From positions 62,001-126,000 of the forward strand of contig JAKVPA010000003.1 of the NCBI GenBank assembly GCA_022482495.1: DNA of 64,000 bases, given 5' to 3'. The position numbers and the translations under genes were made by a program. This document shows positions 18,292-28,049 of this stretch, piece after piece. How positions within the stretch are numbered: position 1 is the first letter of the stretch; every line of letters starts with the position of its first letter. Under the pieces are notes generated by a model. The model was not told the origin of the DNA and ran no database searches. It was given only the letters and a program-made list of their open reading frames with translations. The stretch is from Sphaerochaeta sp. (lineage in GTDB: Bacteria; Spirochaetota; Spirochaetia; Sphaerochaetales; Sphaerochaetaceae).

Positions 18292-20092
18292 ATGTCAGAT
18301 TTACAGAGTTTTGCCGATTTAGGATTGTCGGAACAGACCTTGCAGGCCCTCAAGGAAAAGGGCTTTGAGGAACCCACCAAAATACAGGCCGCCTGCATCC
18401 CCCTGCTGTTGAAGAACAAGGTGGATGTCATTGGGCAGGCACAGACCGGAACAGGAAAAACCGCGGCCTTCGGGCTTCCCATCCTGGAGATCGTCGATCC
18501 TTCCGACCACGATGTCCAGGCGTTGATCCTCGCCCCCACCAGGGAACTGGCCGTTCAGGACGCCGAGGAGATCAACAGCTTGAAGGGAGACCGCCACTTG
18601 GAAGTCGCCGCCATCTACGGCGGGGCGTCCATGGGATTGCAGTTCCGCATGCTGCAACGAGGCGTCCAGGTGGTCGTCGGGACCCCAGGGCGTGTATTGG
18701 ATCACCTGCGCCGGGGCACGCTTCGGCTGGACAAGCTGAAGTTCATGGTGCTTGATGAAGCGGATGAGATGCTGGACATGGGATTCATCGACGACATCGA
18801 GGAAGTGCTCAAACAGACTCCGGCTGAGAAGCGGATGCTCTGTTTCTCCGCCACAATGCCCGCACCCATCATGCGCCTTGCGGAGAAGTTCATGCATGAT
18901 CCGGAAATCGTACGGGTCAAACAGGAATCCATCACCCCGGTGCTGACCGACCAGGTCTATTTCGAAGTGCGGGAGTCAGACAAGTTCGAGGCCCTCACCC
19001 GGATCATCGACATGGAGGATAACTTCTACGGCATTGTTTTCTGCCGTACCAAGATCCAGTGCGATGAGATCGGACGGAAGCTGCAGGCCCGCGGGATATG
19101 ACGCCGAGGCGCTCCATGGAGATCTCTCCCAGCCGGCTCGTGAAGCGATCCTACGCAAAATGAAGGAGCATTTGATCTCCATCGTCGTGGCCACCGACGT
19201 CGCCGCCCGTGGCATCGACATCCAGAACCTCACCCATGTGATCAACTACTCGCTCCCGGAAGCCCCGGAGGAATACATCCACCGGATCGGACGTACCGGA
19301 CGAGCGGGAAAATCAGGAACCGCCATCACGTTCATCACCCCGAGGGAATTCCGCAAACTTTCCTTCATCCAGCGGGTCGCAAAAGCGGAGATCCGGCGTG
19401 AGGAAGTTCCCGATCCCTCTCAGGTGGTGACGGCCAAACGGGCACGAATCCTGTCAGAGATGATGAACCGTCTCTCCGACGAGCACGACTTCTCCGTCTA
19501 TGATGGCATCGCTGAACAGCTCCTTGCCGACCATGACCCCAAGGAAGTGGTCTCTTCGCTGTTGGAATACTGCTACAAAGACGCGCTGGATGAATCCAAG
19601 TACCATGATCTGGATACCGTCGACGCGCGCTTTGATCGTTCTGGGAGGTCGGACCGCAAGGACCACAGACGCAGACGCGACGACGACGAAGCCCCCAGTG
19701 AAGCGAATGACGGCTACACCCGGCTGTTCATCGCCCGTGGTGAGAAGGATGGCCTGGACAAGCAGACGCTGACGGATTACCTGACCGAACAGGTGGGCGC
19801 CAGAGAATCGGATTTCCAGGATGTCACCGTCCAGGACGAATTCAGTTTTGTCTCCGCCCCGCTTGATGTGGCGGAGCGTGTCCTGAAAGCGTTCGCCACC
19901 AAGGATCCCTCCCAACGACCCATCATCACCAAAGCGCGGCCGGACAACCCCAACGGCAGGCATCTTGCTCGTCGTGGTGGCGGCAGACGCAGGTTTGACG
20001 ATGAACCGTTCCGCCCCCGTTTTGGGAGCCGTGATGACCGCCGTTCCGGCGGGAAACGAAAAGGGAAAAGCAACGCCGAAGGAAAACGTTGA
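18292..20092 (+). CDS. deaD: DEAD-box ATP-dependent RNA helicase, DeaD/CsdA type (one frame break)
   Basis: The helicase motifs appear in order: Q motif region (FADLGLSEQTLQALKEKGF), AQTGTGKT, PTREL, GGAS, TPGRVLD, DEAD, SAT, then after the break VVATDVAARGIDI and HRIGRTGRAGKSG. At 19094-19096 an extra G in a GGG run stops the frame after LQARG; removing it gives LQARGYDAEALHGDL, the conserved helicase sequence. Downstream lies a DbpA-type RNA-binding domain (RLFIARGEKDGLDKQTL, FSFVSAPLDVAERVLKA) and a basic Arg/Gly-rich tail (RRGGGRRRF, KRKGKSN). The repaired length, about 600 residues, is normal for DeaD. The role is RNA unwinding in ribosome assembly and mRNA turnover. Confidence 0.93.
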
Positions 20093-20097
20093 AGCAT

Positions 20098-20125
20098 ACG
20101 AGCCGCTGGAAAGCGGCTCGTTCGT
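20098..20125 (+). terminator. Terminator between helicase and flippase genes
   Basis: ACGAGCCGCT and AGCGGCTCGT form a perfect ten-base-pair stem with a GGAA loop, six bases after the helicase stop. The T-rich tail is interrupted (TCGTTTAT). It lies between two convergent genes and may serve both. Confidence 0.75.
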
Positions 20126-21523
20126 TTATACCACCGACGATGTTTTGGCTTCGTGGAAAAACAAGCGGGCCTTGTGGTACGCGTTTTTCCTGAGGAGTCC
20201 ATACCCTGCCGCATAGCCGGTATACACCGCCATTCCCATCCACCCCTTGATGACAAGGCAGGAAACAAGGAAAACGGCTGCGGTGAGCAGACTGCACAGC
20301 ATTTCTCCCGGAGCCGTGATGGAGAGTCGCTTCTGGACGTACAGGTCGGAGAGCAGGCAACGGAGCGTTAGCAACGCCAAAGTGCTGAAAACCACCAACG
20401 TCAGATCATGCAGGGCGAAGACAGACAGATAGGTCAACCCTACGGCGGCGAGCGCCATGATGATGTTGATGACCAGCATGTCCGTCTCCCTGCGGAGCGT
20501 CTTGAGCAACGTGTACAACAACAGCGTGTTGCGCCCTTCAAACAGAATCATCGGAACGATGATGCCCAAAAACAGGATGCCGGTCTGGTATTCCGGAAGC
20601 ATCCACTGGAGTATCGCTTCCAAGGGGAAAAACAGCACCAGGAGGAACGTGCACAAGCTGGTGATGTAACACCCGGTACGATGGAACACCAGCGGGTAGC
20701 GGTCGGGACTGCTCGCCTTCAGGATGGGAAACAGCACCACGGAAATCTGGGCGAGAAACGCCAGTATCCCCTGTACGCACACCAAAGCGAAGCTCACCAT
20801 GCCAAACACTTCGATGGACCATTTGAGCTCAACCATGAACTGCAACAGGCCGATCAACAGCATGCCGCTGATCGTCGAGAAGGTCAGTTTGCTTCCTGCG
20901 CGGAAATCTTCTCCGGTTTCCGCGAGCGCCTTTTTCGTCGGTCCCGGCGTGCCGAACGCGATATCCTTGCAGGTGACAAGGATCAGGATCAACGTCACCG
21001 ACTTCGCCACCAGATCAGAGGCGATCATCGCCGTATAGCCTCGATGACCCGTCGAAAGCGCGATCACCTGCAGGACGGCGCAGATGATCCGCTCCCACAC
21101 CAGATTGTCGGCGTATTCCTTCACTCTGCCGCTTGCCTGCAGGAGGTATTGGAAAAACAGACGGGGGAGAAGAATCACCGCGGCGATGGCGGCGAACCGC
21201 ATCACGTGGCGCTCTCCTCCGGAAAACGCGTATCCCAAGGCCAAGATACCCACGGCAACAAGGACATCAAACAGCCAATACAGACGGAACTGGGCGGAAA
21301 GGCCTCGCTTGTCCAATTGATCGTATGGGAGGCCACCTTCCCTGAGATACATGCCATCCACCCACCCAAAGTGGAAATAGGGAATATAGGTGATGTACAG
21401 CACATACAACTGCCAATAGCCGTACTGCGTCGCCCCCATCAGCTTGGGGATCAATAATCCAGTGAGCGTGGAGATGGATACATTGAATATATTGGCGAAA
21501 AGAGATGCGGAAAACTTCCCCAT
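20126..21523 (-). CDS. Polysaccharide flippase (Wzx/MOP superfamily)
   Basis: 465 residues from ATG 21523; an in-frame GTG at 21547 would add eight residues, and neither start has a clear ribosome site. About twelve to fourteen membrane helices fill the protein. The N-terminus (NIFNVSISTLTGLLIPKLMG, TQYGYWQLYVLYITYIPYFH) is typical of Wzx-like exporters of the MATE/MOP superfamily, which flip lipid-linked oligosaccharides to the outer face of the inner membrane. It stands alone between convergent and divergent neighbours. With the Wzi-like barrels elsewhere in the window it suggests Wzx-dependent surface-glycan export, though no Wzy or Wza is seen here. Confidence 0.82.
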   Translation of the reverse strand: MGKFSASLFANIFNVSISTLTGLLIPKLMGATQYGYWQLYVLYITYIPYFHFGWVDGMYLREGGLPYDQLDKRGLSAQFRLYWLFDVLVAVGILALGYAFSGGERHVMRFAAIAAVILLPRLFFQYLLQASGRVKEYADNLVWERIICAVLQVIALSTGHRGYTAMIASDLVAKSVTLILILVTCKDIAFGTPGPTKKALAETGEDFRAGSKLTFSTISGMLLIGLLQFMVELKWSIEVFGMVSFALVCVQGILAFLAQISVVLFPILKASSPDRYPLVFHRTGCYITSLCTFLLVLFFPLEAILQWMLPEYQTGILFLGIIVPMILFEGRNTLLLYTLLKTLRRETDMLVINIIMALAAVGLTYLSVFALHDLTLVVFSTLALLTLRCLLSDLYVQKRLSITAPGEMLCSLLTAAVFLVSCLVIKGWMGMAVYTGYAAGYGLLRKNAYHKARLFFHEAKTSSVV

Positions 21524-21651
21524 CGCCGAATCTTTCTTCTGGGTCACACTGCATTTTGGTGACGCGTCTTGATGAAAGTCAACGGGATGCTGGCAGGTCG
21601 CTCATCGTTTTTTCGCTTGACGCGACTCCCGTTCGGTGGTTTGATGAAATT

Positions 21652-23082
21652 ATGAACGTATTGATGCTTTCCAGCGAGGCGGTGCCTTTTTGCAAATCAG
21701 GGGGGCTCGCCGACGTGGTGGGGGCCCTCAGTCCCGCGCTCCATCAGCTTGGCGCCGATGTGCGGATTCTGCTCCCTCTGTATGGATCGATCGATACGGA
21801 CGGAATGCGGGATGCCGGCGTCTCCTGTGACATTCCGGTCAATGGGCAGACGGAAACCGTCCGCTTCCGCACAAAAACCGTCAAAGATGTACCCTACTAC
21901 TTCATCGACCATCCATGGTTCACCCAGCGGAAGGGAATCTACGGAGATACGTCGTTCCTTCCCTACGAGGATAACCTGGAGCGATACACGCTCCTGGACA
22001 AGGGGGCGTTGGCACTGTGCAAAGCGTTGCAGTGGAAGCCGGATGTGCTCCATTGCCATGACTGGACGACCGGGTTCGCCCCCTATCTGCTGAAGAACTC
22101 CCACGATCCCTTCTTCGTGGCGACCAAAAGTTTCTTCACCATCCATAATCTCGCTTACCAAGGGGACTTTTCCCGTCTGGATTTCCTGAAGACGGACATC
22201 CCATCCGACCCAAAGCTTTTTCTCGGTATGGGACGGAACGCGCGGTGCAACATGCTGAAGGCGGGATTGGAATTCGCTGACAGGATCACCACGGTAAGTC
22301 CGACCTACGCAGAGGAAATCTGCACCGAACCGTATGGATGCGGACTCGACGGCCTTCTCAGACAGCGACAGACCGTATTGAGCGGCATCATCAACGGCAT
22401 CGATTACCAGGATTGGAATCCCGAAACAGATTCCAATCTCCCCGCGCACTTTGACGCGAACGATTTGAAAGGGAAAACCATCAACAAAGCGGCAGCGCAG
22501 AAGGAGTTCGGCCTTCCTCTCGCCCCTGATATCCCGCTGGTTGCGATGATCAGCAGAATCGCAGACCAGAAAGGCTTTCGCGAGTTGTTGGACGGCAGCC
22601 CCTGCGCTCTGGAGCGTATCGTGCGGGACCACCACCTCCAGATGGTGATCATCGGGACGGGAGACAATCAGATGGAAGACAAGATGGTGGAGATCGCATC
22701 ACGCTACCCCAACCTCTCCGTCAACATCCTGTTCTCCAACCGCCTGGCCCACTTGGTGGAAGCGGGAGCAGATTACTTCCTGATGCCAAGCCGTTTTGAA
22801 CCGTGCGGCCTCAACCAGCTGTACTCCCTCCGGTATGGCACGATCCCCGTCGCGCGACGGACCGGAGGACTGGCGGACAGTATCGTCGACATGGGCGAAC
22901 ACCCTGACCAAGGTGATGGATTCCTGTACACCGAACAACGAGGTGAAGAAATCGAGAAGGCGTTGGAGCGAGCGCTTTCGTTCTATGGACAATTGGACAA
23001 ATTACGGACGCGCGCCATGACACGCGATTTTTCATGGGAGCGATCTGCTCATTCCTATTTTGCCTTGTATGAGGTATCATAG
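21652..23082 (+). CDS. glgA: Glycogen synthase (ADP-glucose type)
   Basis: 476 residues from ATG 21652, the canonical start: MNVLMLSSEAVPFCKSGGLA contains the KxGGL ADP-glucose motif. Further GT5 landmarks are LHCHDWTTGFAPYLLK, FTIHNLAYQGDF, TTVSPTYAEEI, SGIINGIDYQDWNP, and the C-terminal PSRFEPCGLNQLYSLRYGT with RTGGLADSI. The enzyme elongates alpha-1,4-glucan from ADP-glucose. It is 32 bases upstream of glgC on the same strand, so both steps of glycogen synthesis form one operon. Confidence 0.95.
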   Translation: MNVLMLSSEAVPFCKSGGLADVVGALSPALHQLGADVRILLPLYGSIDTDGMRDAGVSCDIPVNGQTETVRFRTKTVKDVPYYFIDHPWFTQRKGIYGDTSFLPYEDNLERYTLLDKGALALCKALQWKPDVLHCHDWTTGFAPYLLKNSHDPFFVATKSFFTIHNLAYQGDFSRLDFLKTDIPSDPKLFLGMGRNARCNMLKAGLEFADRITTVSPTYAEEICTEPYGCGLDGLLRQRQTVLSGIINGIDYQDWNPETDSNLPAHFDANDLKGKTINKAAAQKEFGLPLAPDIPLVAMISRIADQKGFRELLDGSPCALERIVRDHHLQMVIIGTGDNQMEDKMVEIASRYPNLSVNILFSNRLAHLVEAGADYFLMPSRFEPCGLNQLYSLRYGTIPVARRTGGLADSIVDMGEHPDQGDGFLYTEQRGEEIEKALERALSFYGQLDKLRTRAMTRDFSWERSAHSYFALYEVS

Positions 23083-23114
23083 GAAATAGGGAAACGAAAG
23101 AAGGAGGAGCATCA

Positions 23115-24410
23115 ATGAGCAACAAACAAAGGGTCGTGGCGATTGTTCTGGGAGGTGGGAAAGGCACACGCCTGTACCCATTGACGATGGATCGATCCAA
23201 ACCAGCCGTTCCGTTCGCCGGCAAGTACCGGTTGGTGGACATTCCGATCTCCAACTGCATCAACAGTGACATCAAGCAGATTTATATTCTGACGCAGTTC
23301 AACTCAGCGTCACTCCACAACCATATCGCAAACACGTACATCTTCGATACGTTCACCAATGGATTCGTTGAGATCCTGGCGGCGGAGCAGACGTATCACA
23401 GCGAAAGCTGGTATCAGGGCACGGCAGACGCGGTACGGAAGAACATGGTCCACTTCCATGACCAGAAAGCGGACTACTATCTGATCCTCTCCGGAGACCA
23501 GTTGTACCGGATGGATTTCAGGGAAATGTTGCAACGCCACATCGAAAGCGGCGCCGAGCTGACCATCGCAGCCAAGCCGATTTCCCGTTCCCAGGCGACC
23601 GGACTGGGCATCATCGGAGCGGACAAGGATGGATTCATCACCAAGTTCTACGAGAAACCGGCGATCGATCTGGACATCACCGACTACAAGACGCCGCCGG
23701 AGCTGATGCAGAACGCCCTTCACAAGAACGTGGACAGCTCCAATGAGTATCTCGCCAGCATGGGCATCTACATCTTCAACGCCAAGACGATGGAGGAAGT
23801 GCTGAACAACGACAAGACGGACTTCGGAAAGGAAATCATCCCGGATGTGATCAAAACCCGGAAAGTCGCAGCGTTCCTGTTCGACGGCTTCTGGGAAGAC
23901 ATCGGGACGATCAAGGCGTTCTATGAGACCAACCTGGATCTGGCGTCCATCAACCCGCAGTTCAACTTCTACGACGAGGAGATGCCGATCTACACCCATC
24001 GCCGTCATCTGCCGGCGACCAAGATGAACTTCTGCAACATCAGCTGTTCATTGGCTTCCGAAGGGTCGATCATCACCAACGCCTACATCGTCAACTCCAT
24101 CATCGGTGTACGAACGATCATTGAATCGGGAGCAAGCCTGGATGGCGTGTACTGCATGGGCGCCCAGTACTACGAGACGGAAGGACAGAAAGCGGAGAAT
24201 GCCCGAAACGGAATCCCCAACATCGGAATTGGCAAAGGGACGATCATCCGCAAAGCGATCATCGACCAGAACGTCCGAATCGGTGACGGGTGCCGCATCG
24301 GCATCGACGATATTCCACGACAGGAAGGGGATTTCGAGATGTACTCCATCCATGACGGAATCATCGTCATCAACAAGAACGCCGTCATCAAGAACGGGAC
24401 GGTGATGTAA
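23115..24410 (+). CDS. glgC: Glucose-1-phosphate adenylyltransferase
   Basis: 431 residues, start behind AAGGAGGAGC. The nucleotidyltransferase core is clear: VLGGGKGTRLYPLTMDRSKP, then IPISNCINSDIKQIYILTQF, SWYQGTADAVRKN and LSGDQLYRMDF. A left-handed beta-helix C-terminal domain follows (hexapeptide-like repeats, for example GKGTIIRKAIIDQNVRIGDG). It makes ADP-glucose from glucose-1-phosphate and ATP, the controlled step of bacterial glycogen synthesis. The C-terminal domain normally binds allosteric sugar phosphates. A strong terminator follows at 24432-24467. Confidence 0.96.
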   Translation: MSNKQRVVAIVLGGGKGTRLYPLTMDRSKPAVPFAGKYRLVDIPISNCINSDIKQIYILTQFNSASLHNHIANTYIFDTFTNGFVEILAAEQTYHSESWYQGTADAVRKNMVHFHDQKADYYLILSGDQLYRMDFREMLQRHIESGAELTIAAKPISRSQATGLGIIGADKDGFITKFYEKPAIDLDITDYKTPPELMQNALHKNVDSSNEYLASMGIYIFNAKTMEEVLNNDKTDFGKEIIPDVIKTRKVAAFLFDGFWEDIGTIKAFYETNLDLASINPQFNFYDEEMPIYTHRRHLPATKMNFCNISCSLASEGSIITNAYIVNSIIGVRTIIESGASLDGVYCMGAQYYETEGQKAENARNGIPNIGIGKGTIIRKAIIDQNVRIGDGCRIGIDDIPRQEGDFEMYSIHDGIIVINKNAVIKNGTVM

Positions 24411-24431
24411 CTCTTTCCTTCTTGTTTCCTG

Positions 24432-24467
24432 ACGTCCTTGCCAGCAGGCAAGGACGTTTTCTTTTTT
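24432..24467 (+). terminator. Terminator of glgA-glgC
   Basis: ACGTCCTTGCC and GGCAAGGACGT make a perfect eleven-base-pair stem with a four-base loop, followed by TTTCTTTTTT. It overlaps the stop of the convergent glycosyltransferase gene. Confidence 0.93.
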
Positions 24468-25644
24468 ATCTTTGGTGTTCCTGGATGATCTGTTGATACG
24501 CGGACCTGACAATTCCCCCAACCTCCGTCCAGCTGCGATACAGGCTTTTTTGGGCTTGCTTTCCCACTCGGTCATGTTCTTCCGGATTGAGGATTGCCCG
24601 TTTGATGGCTCCACCGAATGACTCTGGGGTGTTCTCCGCCAAGTATCCGTTCTCGCCATCCACGATGCCTTCCGAAGTGCACGCCCCCCGGATAAACACC
24701 ACAGGGACCTGGAAACAAGCGGCTTCACGCATCACCAGACAGGAAGTGTCATACAAGGAAGGAAACAGGAACAACGTGGAGATGGCATACAGGGAAGCGA
24801 CCAAGGAACGGTCACTGATCCTGCCAAGGAAATGCACACAGGATGCAAGATCATGTTCCTGTACATACTTTTGGTATGCTTCCATCTGGGGGCCAACCCC
24901 GACGAACAACATCTGGAACGAAACACCTTGTTGGTGCAAGAGATCCAACGAATCAAGGATCAACGGAATGTTCTTGCAGTCCTTATGTTGGCCGATGTAC
25001 AGGAAAATGGGGGCTTCATCCGTAACATGGGCATAGGAAAACGCACGGGAGCGCATCGCTTCCAGCTCTTGCGGTGTCGGAATGACCATGTCACAGGCGT
25101 TTTCCATCACCGTTACGGGGCGATGGCAATAATACGAGGAAAGAAGCACTCTCCGTGTCGCGTCGCTTGGCGTCCATACCGCGTCACACGCCTGATACAC
25201 CTTCATCTCAAACCGGACAACCATCTCGGTCAACGGTTTGAAATCATGCACGTACCCATTGATATCATCGCGGAACTGGGTATGAAACGTCCCGACCAAC
25301 GGAATATGCTTCGCTTTGGCGATCTCCATTCCCAAACGTCCCGAATAAAATGGGCAATGGACGTGGATCAGATCAAACGGAATGTCCATCAGTCGTTTGC
25401 GAAGCTCATGAGGCGTCTTCAGGATGCCGTACGGCTTGAGGCGTTCGACCACTTTCCCCGGCATGCGGAACACCCGGTCCCCCCACCCCATCTTTTCGTC
25501 GTACGCGGCGGCATCGGCATACCCACCCGTCACGACATATACGGTATCTCCTAACGCAGTCAGTTCCTTCCGATAATTGTTGACAACGTTGCCCACACCA
25601 TCCATCAACGGCGGGAAAGAATCGTTGAACTCACCAATAATCAC
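24466..25644 (-). CDS. Glycosyltransferase family 4
   Basis: About 392 residues from GTG 25644, chosen because AAAGGAG stands five bases upstream; TTG 25668 would be a poor start. It has a GT-B fold: N-terminal NDSFPPLMDGVGNVVNNY, HVHCPFYSGRLGMEIAK and VGTFHTQFRDD, and C-terminal FLYIGQHKDCKNIPLIL, LFLFPSLYDTSCLVMREA and EGIVDGENGYLAE, in place of the usual EGFGLVxxEA. The N-terminal pattern resembles lipid or mannosyl transferases of the GT4 family. It is the last gene of the nnrE-nnrD-membrane protein-Nudix run. Donor and acceptor are unknown; a glycolipid is a reasonable guess. Confidence 0.85.
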   Translation of the reverse strand: MIIGEFNDSFPPLMDGVGNVVNNYRKELTALGDTVYVVTGGYADAAAYDEKMGWGDRVFRMPGKVVERLKPYGILKTPHELRKRLMDIPFDLIHVHCPFYSGRLGMEIAKAKHIPLVGTFHTQFRDDINGYVHDFKPLTEMVVRFEMKVYQACDAVWTPSDATRRVLLSSYYCHRPVTVMENACDMVIPTPQELEAMRSRAFSYAHVTDEAPIFLYIGQHKDCKNIPLILDSLDLLHQQGVSFQMLFVGVGPQMEAYQKYVQEHDLASCVHFLGRISDRSLVASLYAISTLFLFPSLYDTSCLVMREAACFQVPVVFIRGACTSEGIVDGENGYLAENTPESFGGAIKRAILNPEEHDRVGKQAQKSLYRSWTEVGGIVRSAYQQIIQEHQR

Positions 25645-25690
25645 AGGTACTCCTTTGGGTCTCCCCAAACCGCTTCACAATACCAGAAGG

Positions 25691-26101
25691 TCACGCCTTT
25701 GGCAATGAACCCTTGGCCTCTGCAAGCGCAGCGATGATGGTTCGGTCACTGGGTGCGAACGGCAGGTTTTCCATCTCCTCGAGGGAAAGGAACCGCGTTT
25801 CGGTATGAAAATGAAGTGTCATGGGAGAGAGGTCATTACAGAAAACAACGTAGGCCCTGAGATGATACAACATTTCCTTGTTCACAAAATCGGAAGCGGT
25901 GACCAGTTCACCCACGGTGATGGCCAGATTGAGCTCTTCCATCCATTCCCTCCGGAGGGTATCCGCTTCCGTCTCGCCCCACCGGTTCTTTCCTCCGGGA
26001 AATTCCCATCGCCCCCCGATGGCCCCGCCTTTGATCCGGAGCCCGACCAGATATCTGCCGTCCTTCTCCAACACCCCGGCAGTCGTGATACGCTCTTCCA
26101 T
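25691..26101 (-). CDS. Nudix hydrolase, MutT/8-oxo-dGTPase-like
   Basis: 136 residues with GGAGG ahead of ATG 26101. The Nudix box is complete: GGKNRWGETEADTLRREWMEEL fits Gx5Ex7REUxEE and so should bind Mg2+ for pyrophosphate cleavage. The short length and the WEFPGGK lead-in match the (deoxy)nucleoside-triphosphate cleaning branch of the family. It lies eight bases downstream of a small membrane-protein gene and is part of the nnrE-led run, a setting in which metabolite or nucleotide repair would make sense. Confidence 0.88.
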   Translation of the reverse strand: MEERITTAGVLEKDGRYLVGLRIKGGAIGGRWEFPGGKNRWGETEADTLRREWMEELNLAITVGELVTASDFVNKEMLYHLRAYVVFCNDLSPMTLHFHTETRFLSLEEMENLPFAPSDRTIIAALAEAKGSLPKA

Positions 26102-26109
26102 GTTCCCTC

Positions 26110-26527
26110 CTACAGCAACACCAGCATCGGCACGCAGAAATGCACCACCGCCACGATGATCACCGCCAGACCAAAGAAATCCTTGTTCCGTTCGATATAG
26201 GTGGTAGCCTCATCCAACACCGTCTTCTCTTCCCCGGTGCGCACCGGATGCGTCGCCATGGCGATGTACCACACCGTCAGGATGAAAATGGTGATGGTCA
26301 CCAAAAGGTCTCCCAGGAACATTGGGCCAGGATCATACGGGACCACCGCGGAAAGAACAGTCAGCAGCGCACCCCATGGTGATCAACAGGACACGCAGCC
26401 ACCGTTTGTTCCGAAATCCATACCGGAGGGACAAAAGCAACGGATATTTCACCCCATGGGAGTCAGAGAGGAGCAACAACGCCCCGAACACCAAGAAAAT
26501 GATTTCCAGGAAGTACACCTGGCTCAT
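26110..26527 (-). CDS. Small three-to-four-helix membrane protein (one frame break)
   Basis: The upstream frame starts MSQVYFLEIIFLVFGALLLL at 26527 and would stop after LITMGCAADC. Removing one G from the GGGG run at about 26375 gives LITMGALLTVLSAVVPYDPG, which runs straight into GDLLVTITIFILTVWYIAMA and the end at 26110. The repaired protein is about 138 residues with four hydrophobic segments and no known signature that I recognise. Its ATG overlaps the nnrD stop by four bases, so translation is coupled. Function is unknown. Confidence 0.65.
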
Positions 26528-27306
26528 CGCTCCGCCTCCCGCACCACCTGTCCCAATAGGGCGATCAACGCTTCACTGTCATAATATCCTTCCGCCTCCG
26601 ATGCGCGCCTGCCTGCTTTCTGGTGGAGCGCCGTACCTGTCAACGCGGCGTCCTTGACGGACATGCCGCCGGCGAGCAACGCGCCGATGACCCCGGAGAG
26701 CACATCCCCGCTTCCCGCCACCCCGAGGGAAGGATTGCCGCCATCAAAAACGGTGACATCCGTCGCCGTGGCGACGTCCACCACGCTGCCTTTGACGACC
26801 AGCACGCTCTTTGTCTTCCGTGCGATCTCCTGGATCCCTTCCAAGAACTCCCGGATACTTCCATGGGAGACATCCAGGCCAAGCACCGCTTTGGAAAGTA
26901 CGGCAAGCTCCCCCAGATGAGGGGTCATCACCAGAAGGCCTTGCGTCGGCGCTTGTTCTTTCCACACCGCGGCATAGGCGCGGATGCCATCGGCATCCAG
27001 CACGGTGGGACGTCCTGCCTTCAGGATCTGAAGGAGCAAATCCCCCCTTCCCTCGCCCCACCCCGGACCGGCCAGCACCGCGTCAGCTGGGGCAAGGTCA
27101 AATCCATCGGAAAGACGGCGGACCATCACCGACGGGCTTTCCGACGCGGCTATGGGGAGACAATCATCATCCACATACCAAGTGATCAGTCCGGCACGGC
27201 TATGGAACGCGGCGCGACAGGAAAGCCGCGCGGCTCCGGGGAAGCGGGAACTTCCGCCAAACACGTACAAATGACCCCGTGTTTTCTTATAGGCGTCGGA
27301 AGGCAA
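26524..27306 (-). CDS. nnrD: ADP/ATP-dependent NAD(P)H-hydrate dehydratase
   Basis: 260 residues with a ribokinase-like fold. The family features are the start HLYVFGGSSRFPGAARLS, a central AVLAGPGWGEGR, PTVLDADG, VMTPHLGELAVLS, LVVKGSVVDVAT and the catalytic loop GVAGSGDVLSGVIGALLAGG. The enzyme repairs S-NAD(P)HX to NAD(P)H at the cost of a nucleoside triphosphate or ADP. It overlaps nnrE upstream by 20 bases. In many bacteria the epimerase and dehydratase are fused in one protein; here they are separate but overlapping genes. Confidence 0.92.
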   Translation of the reverse strand: MPSDAYKKTRGHLYVFGGSSRFPGAARLSCRAAFHSRAGLITWYVDDDCLPIAASESPSVMVRRLSDGFDLAPADAVLAGPGWGEGRGDLLLQILKAGRPTVLDADGIRAYAAVWKEQAPTQGLLVMTPHLGELAVLSKAVLGLDVSHGSIREFLEGIQEIARKTKSVLVVKGSVVDVATATDVTVFDGGNPSLGVAGSGDVLSGVIGALLAGGMSVKDAALTGTALHQKAGRRASEAEGYYDSEALIALLGQVVREAER

Positions 27307-28006
27307 CGCCCTTCAAGGGGAACACATCCCAGTCATCCGCCTCAAAGAACGAAGTGTCGCATGCCTCAAGACGAGCGAGCGGGAAACAGGGATTTACCAC
27401 GTCGATGCGTCCGCATATTGCCCGCAGAAGCGGATGGGTGAACACCACTTTCTCCAATCCCATCGTCACGGTGAGGTCGGCATGGAAGACCGTGGCATCC
27501 GAACAGGGGAGCTCATCCGCCAACCCCGCGGGGACGTCAATGGCGATCTTCCGCGCGTGGTGGTTTTCATTGGCTTCATCCACCAGTACTTTTGCCATTC
27601 CTCCCAACGCGTTCTTCAAGCCGGTGCCGCACAACCCTTCGAAGATGAAATCGGCATCCCGCACCACCGGAACAGCTTCTTCCGGATGCACCAGTTTCAC
27701 CGGATAGGTTTCAAGGAAAAACTGTTCCATTTGGTGAAGCTCGTTGCCCCGTGGCAACACAATGCAGGTGATGTCGCGATACCCTTCGCACGCGGCGCAC
27801 CGCGCCGCCGCCAACGCGTCGCTTCCATTGTTCCCCCCACCGCAGAGGAACACCAGCTTGCTGTCCGCATCCAATTCTGGAAAGACTTCCCTGGCGCGCG
27901 TCCATAGACGGAGTGCGGCCTGCTCGATCAACAGGATGGGGAGCATTGTCTTCTGTGTCTCACGGTCGATGGCTTCCATTTGGGAGCAGTACACCAGCTT
28001 CTTCAT
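27287..28006 (-). CDS. nnrE: NAD(P)H-hydrate epimerase (YjeF N-terminal domain)
   Basis: 239 residues from ATG 28006 (MKKLVYCSQMEAIDRETQKT). The longer frame to 28165 would read into the divergent TPP riboswitch and is rejected. YjeF_N features are ILLIEQAALRLW, VFLCGGGNNGSDALAAARC, the ALGG region and IAIDVPAGL. It interconverts R- and S-NAD(P)HX so the neighbour NnrD can repair both. It is the first gene of a five-gene minus-strand run. The start lies 44 bases from the -35 box of the divergent thiamine promoter, so the two promoters share a small region. Confidence 0.92.
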   Translation of the reverse strand: MKKLVYCSQMEAIDRETQKTMLPILLIEQAALRLWTRAREVFPELDADSKLVFLCGGGNNGSDALAAARCAACEGYRDITCIVLPRGNELHQMEQFFLETYPVKLVHPEEAVPVVRDADFIFEGLCGTGLKNALGGMAKVLVDEANENHHARKIAIDVPAGLADELPCSDATVFHADLTVTMGLEKVVFTHPLLRAICGRIDVVNPCFPLARLEACDTSFFEADDWDVFPLKGVAFRRL

Positions 28007-28049
28007 GCCCCAACTGTACCCCACGCCCAATGGGGGGTCAACTGCTTTG

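Noticed and set aside
19090-19105. Programmed frameshift or TGA recoding in the helicase gene
   Set aside because: There is no slippery heptamer or downstream stem, and similar one-base insertions occur in many genes of the window, so sequence error is simpler.
20408-21457. Plus-strand frame of 349 residues opposite the flippase
   Set aside because: His/Gln/Arg-rich antisense composition, no domain, and the flippase on the other strand has clear membrane helices.
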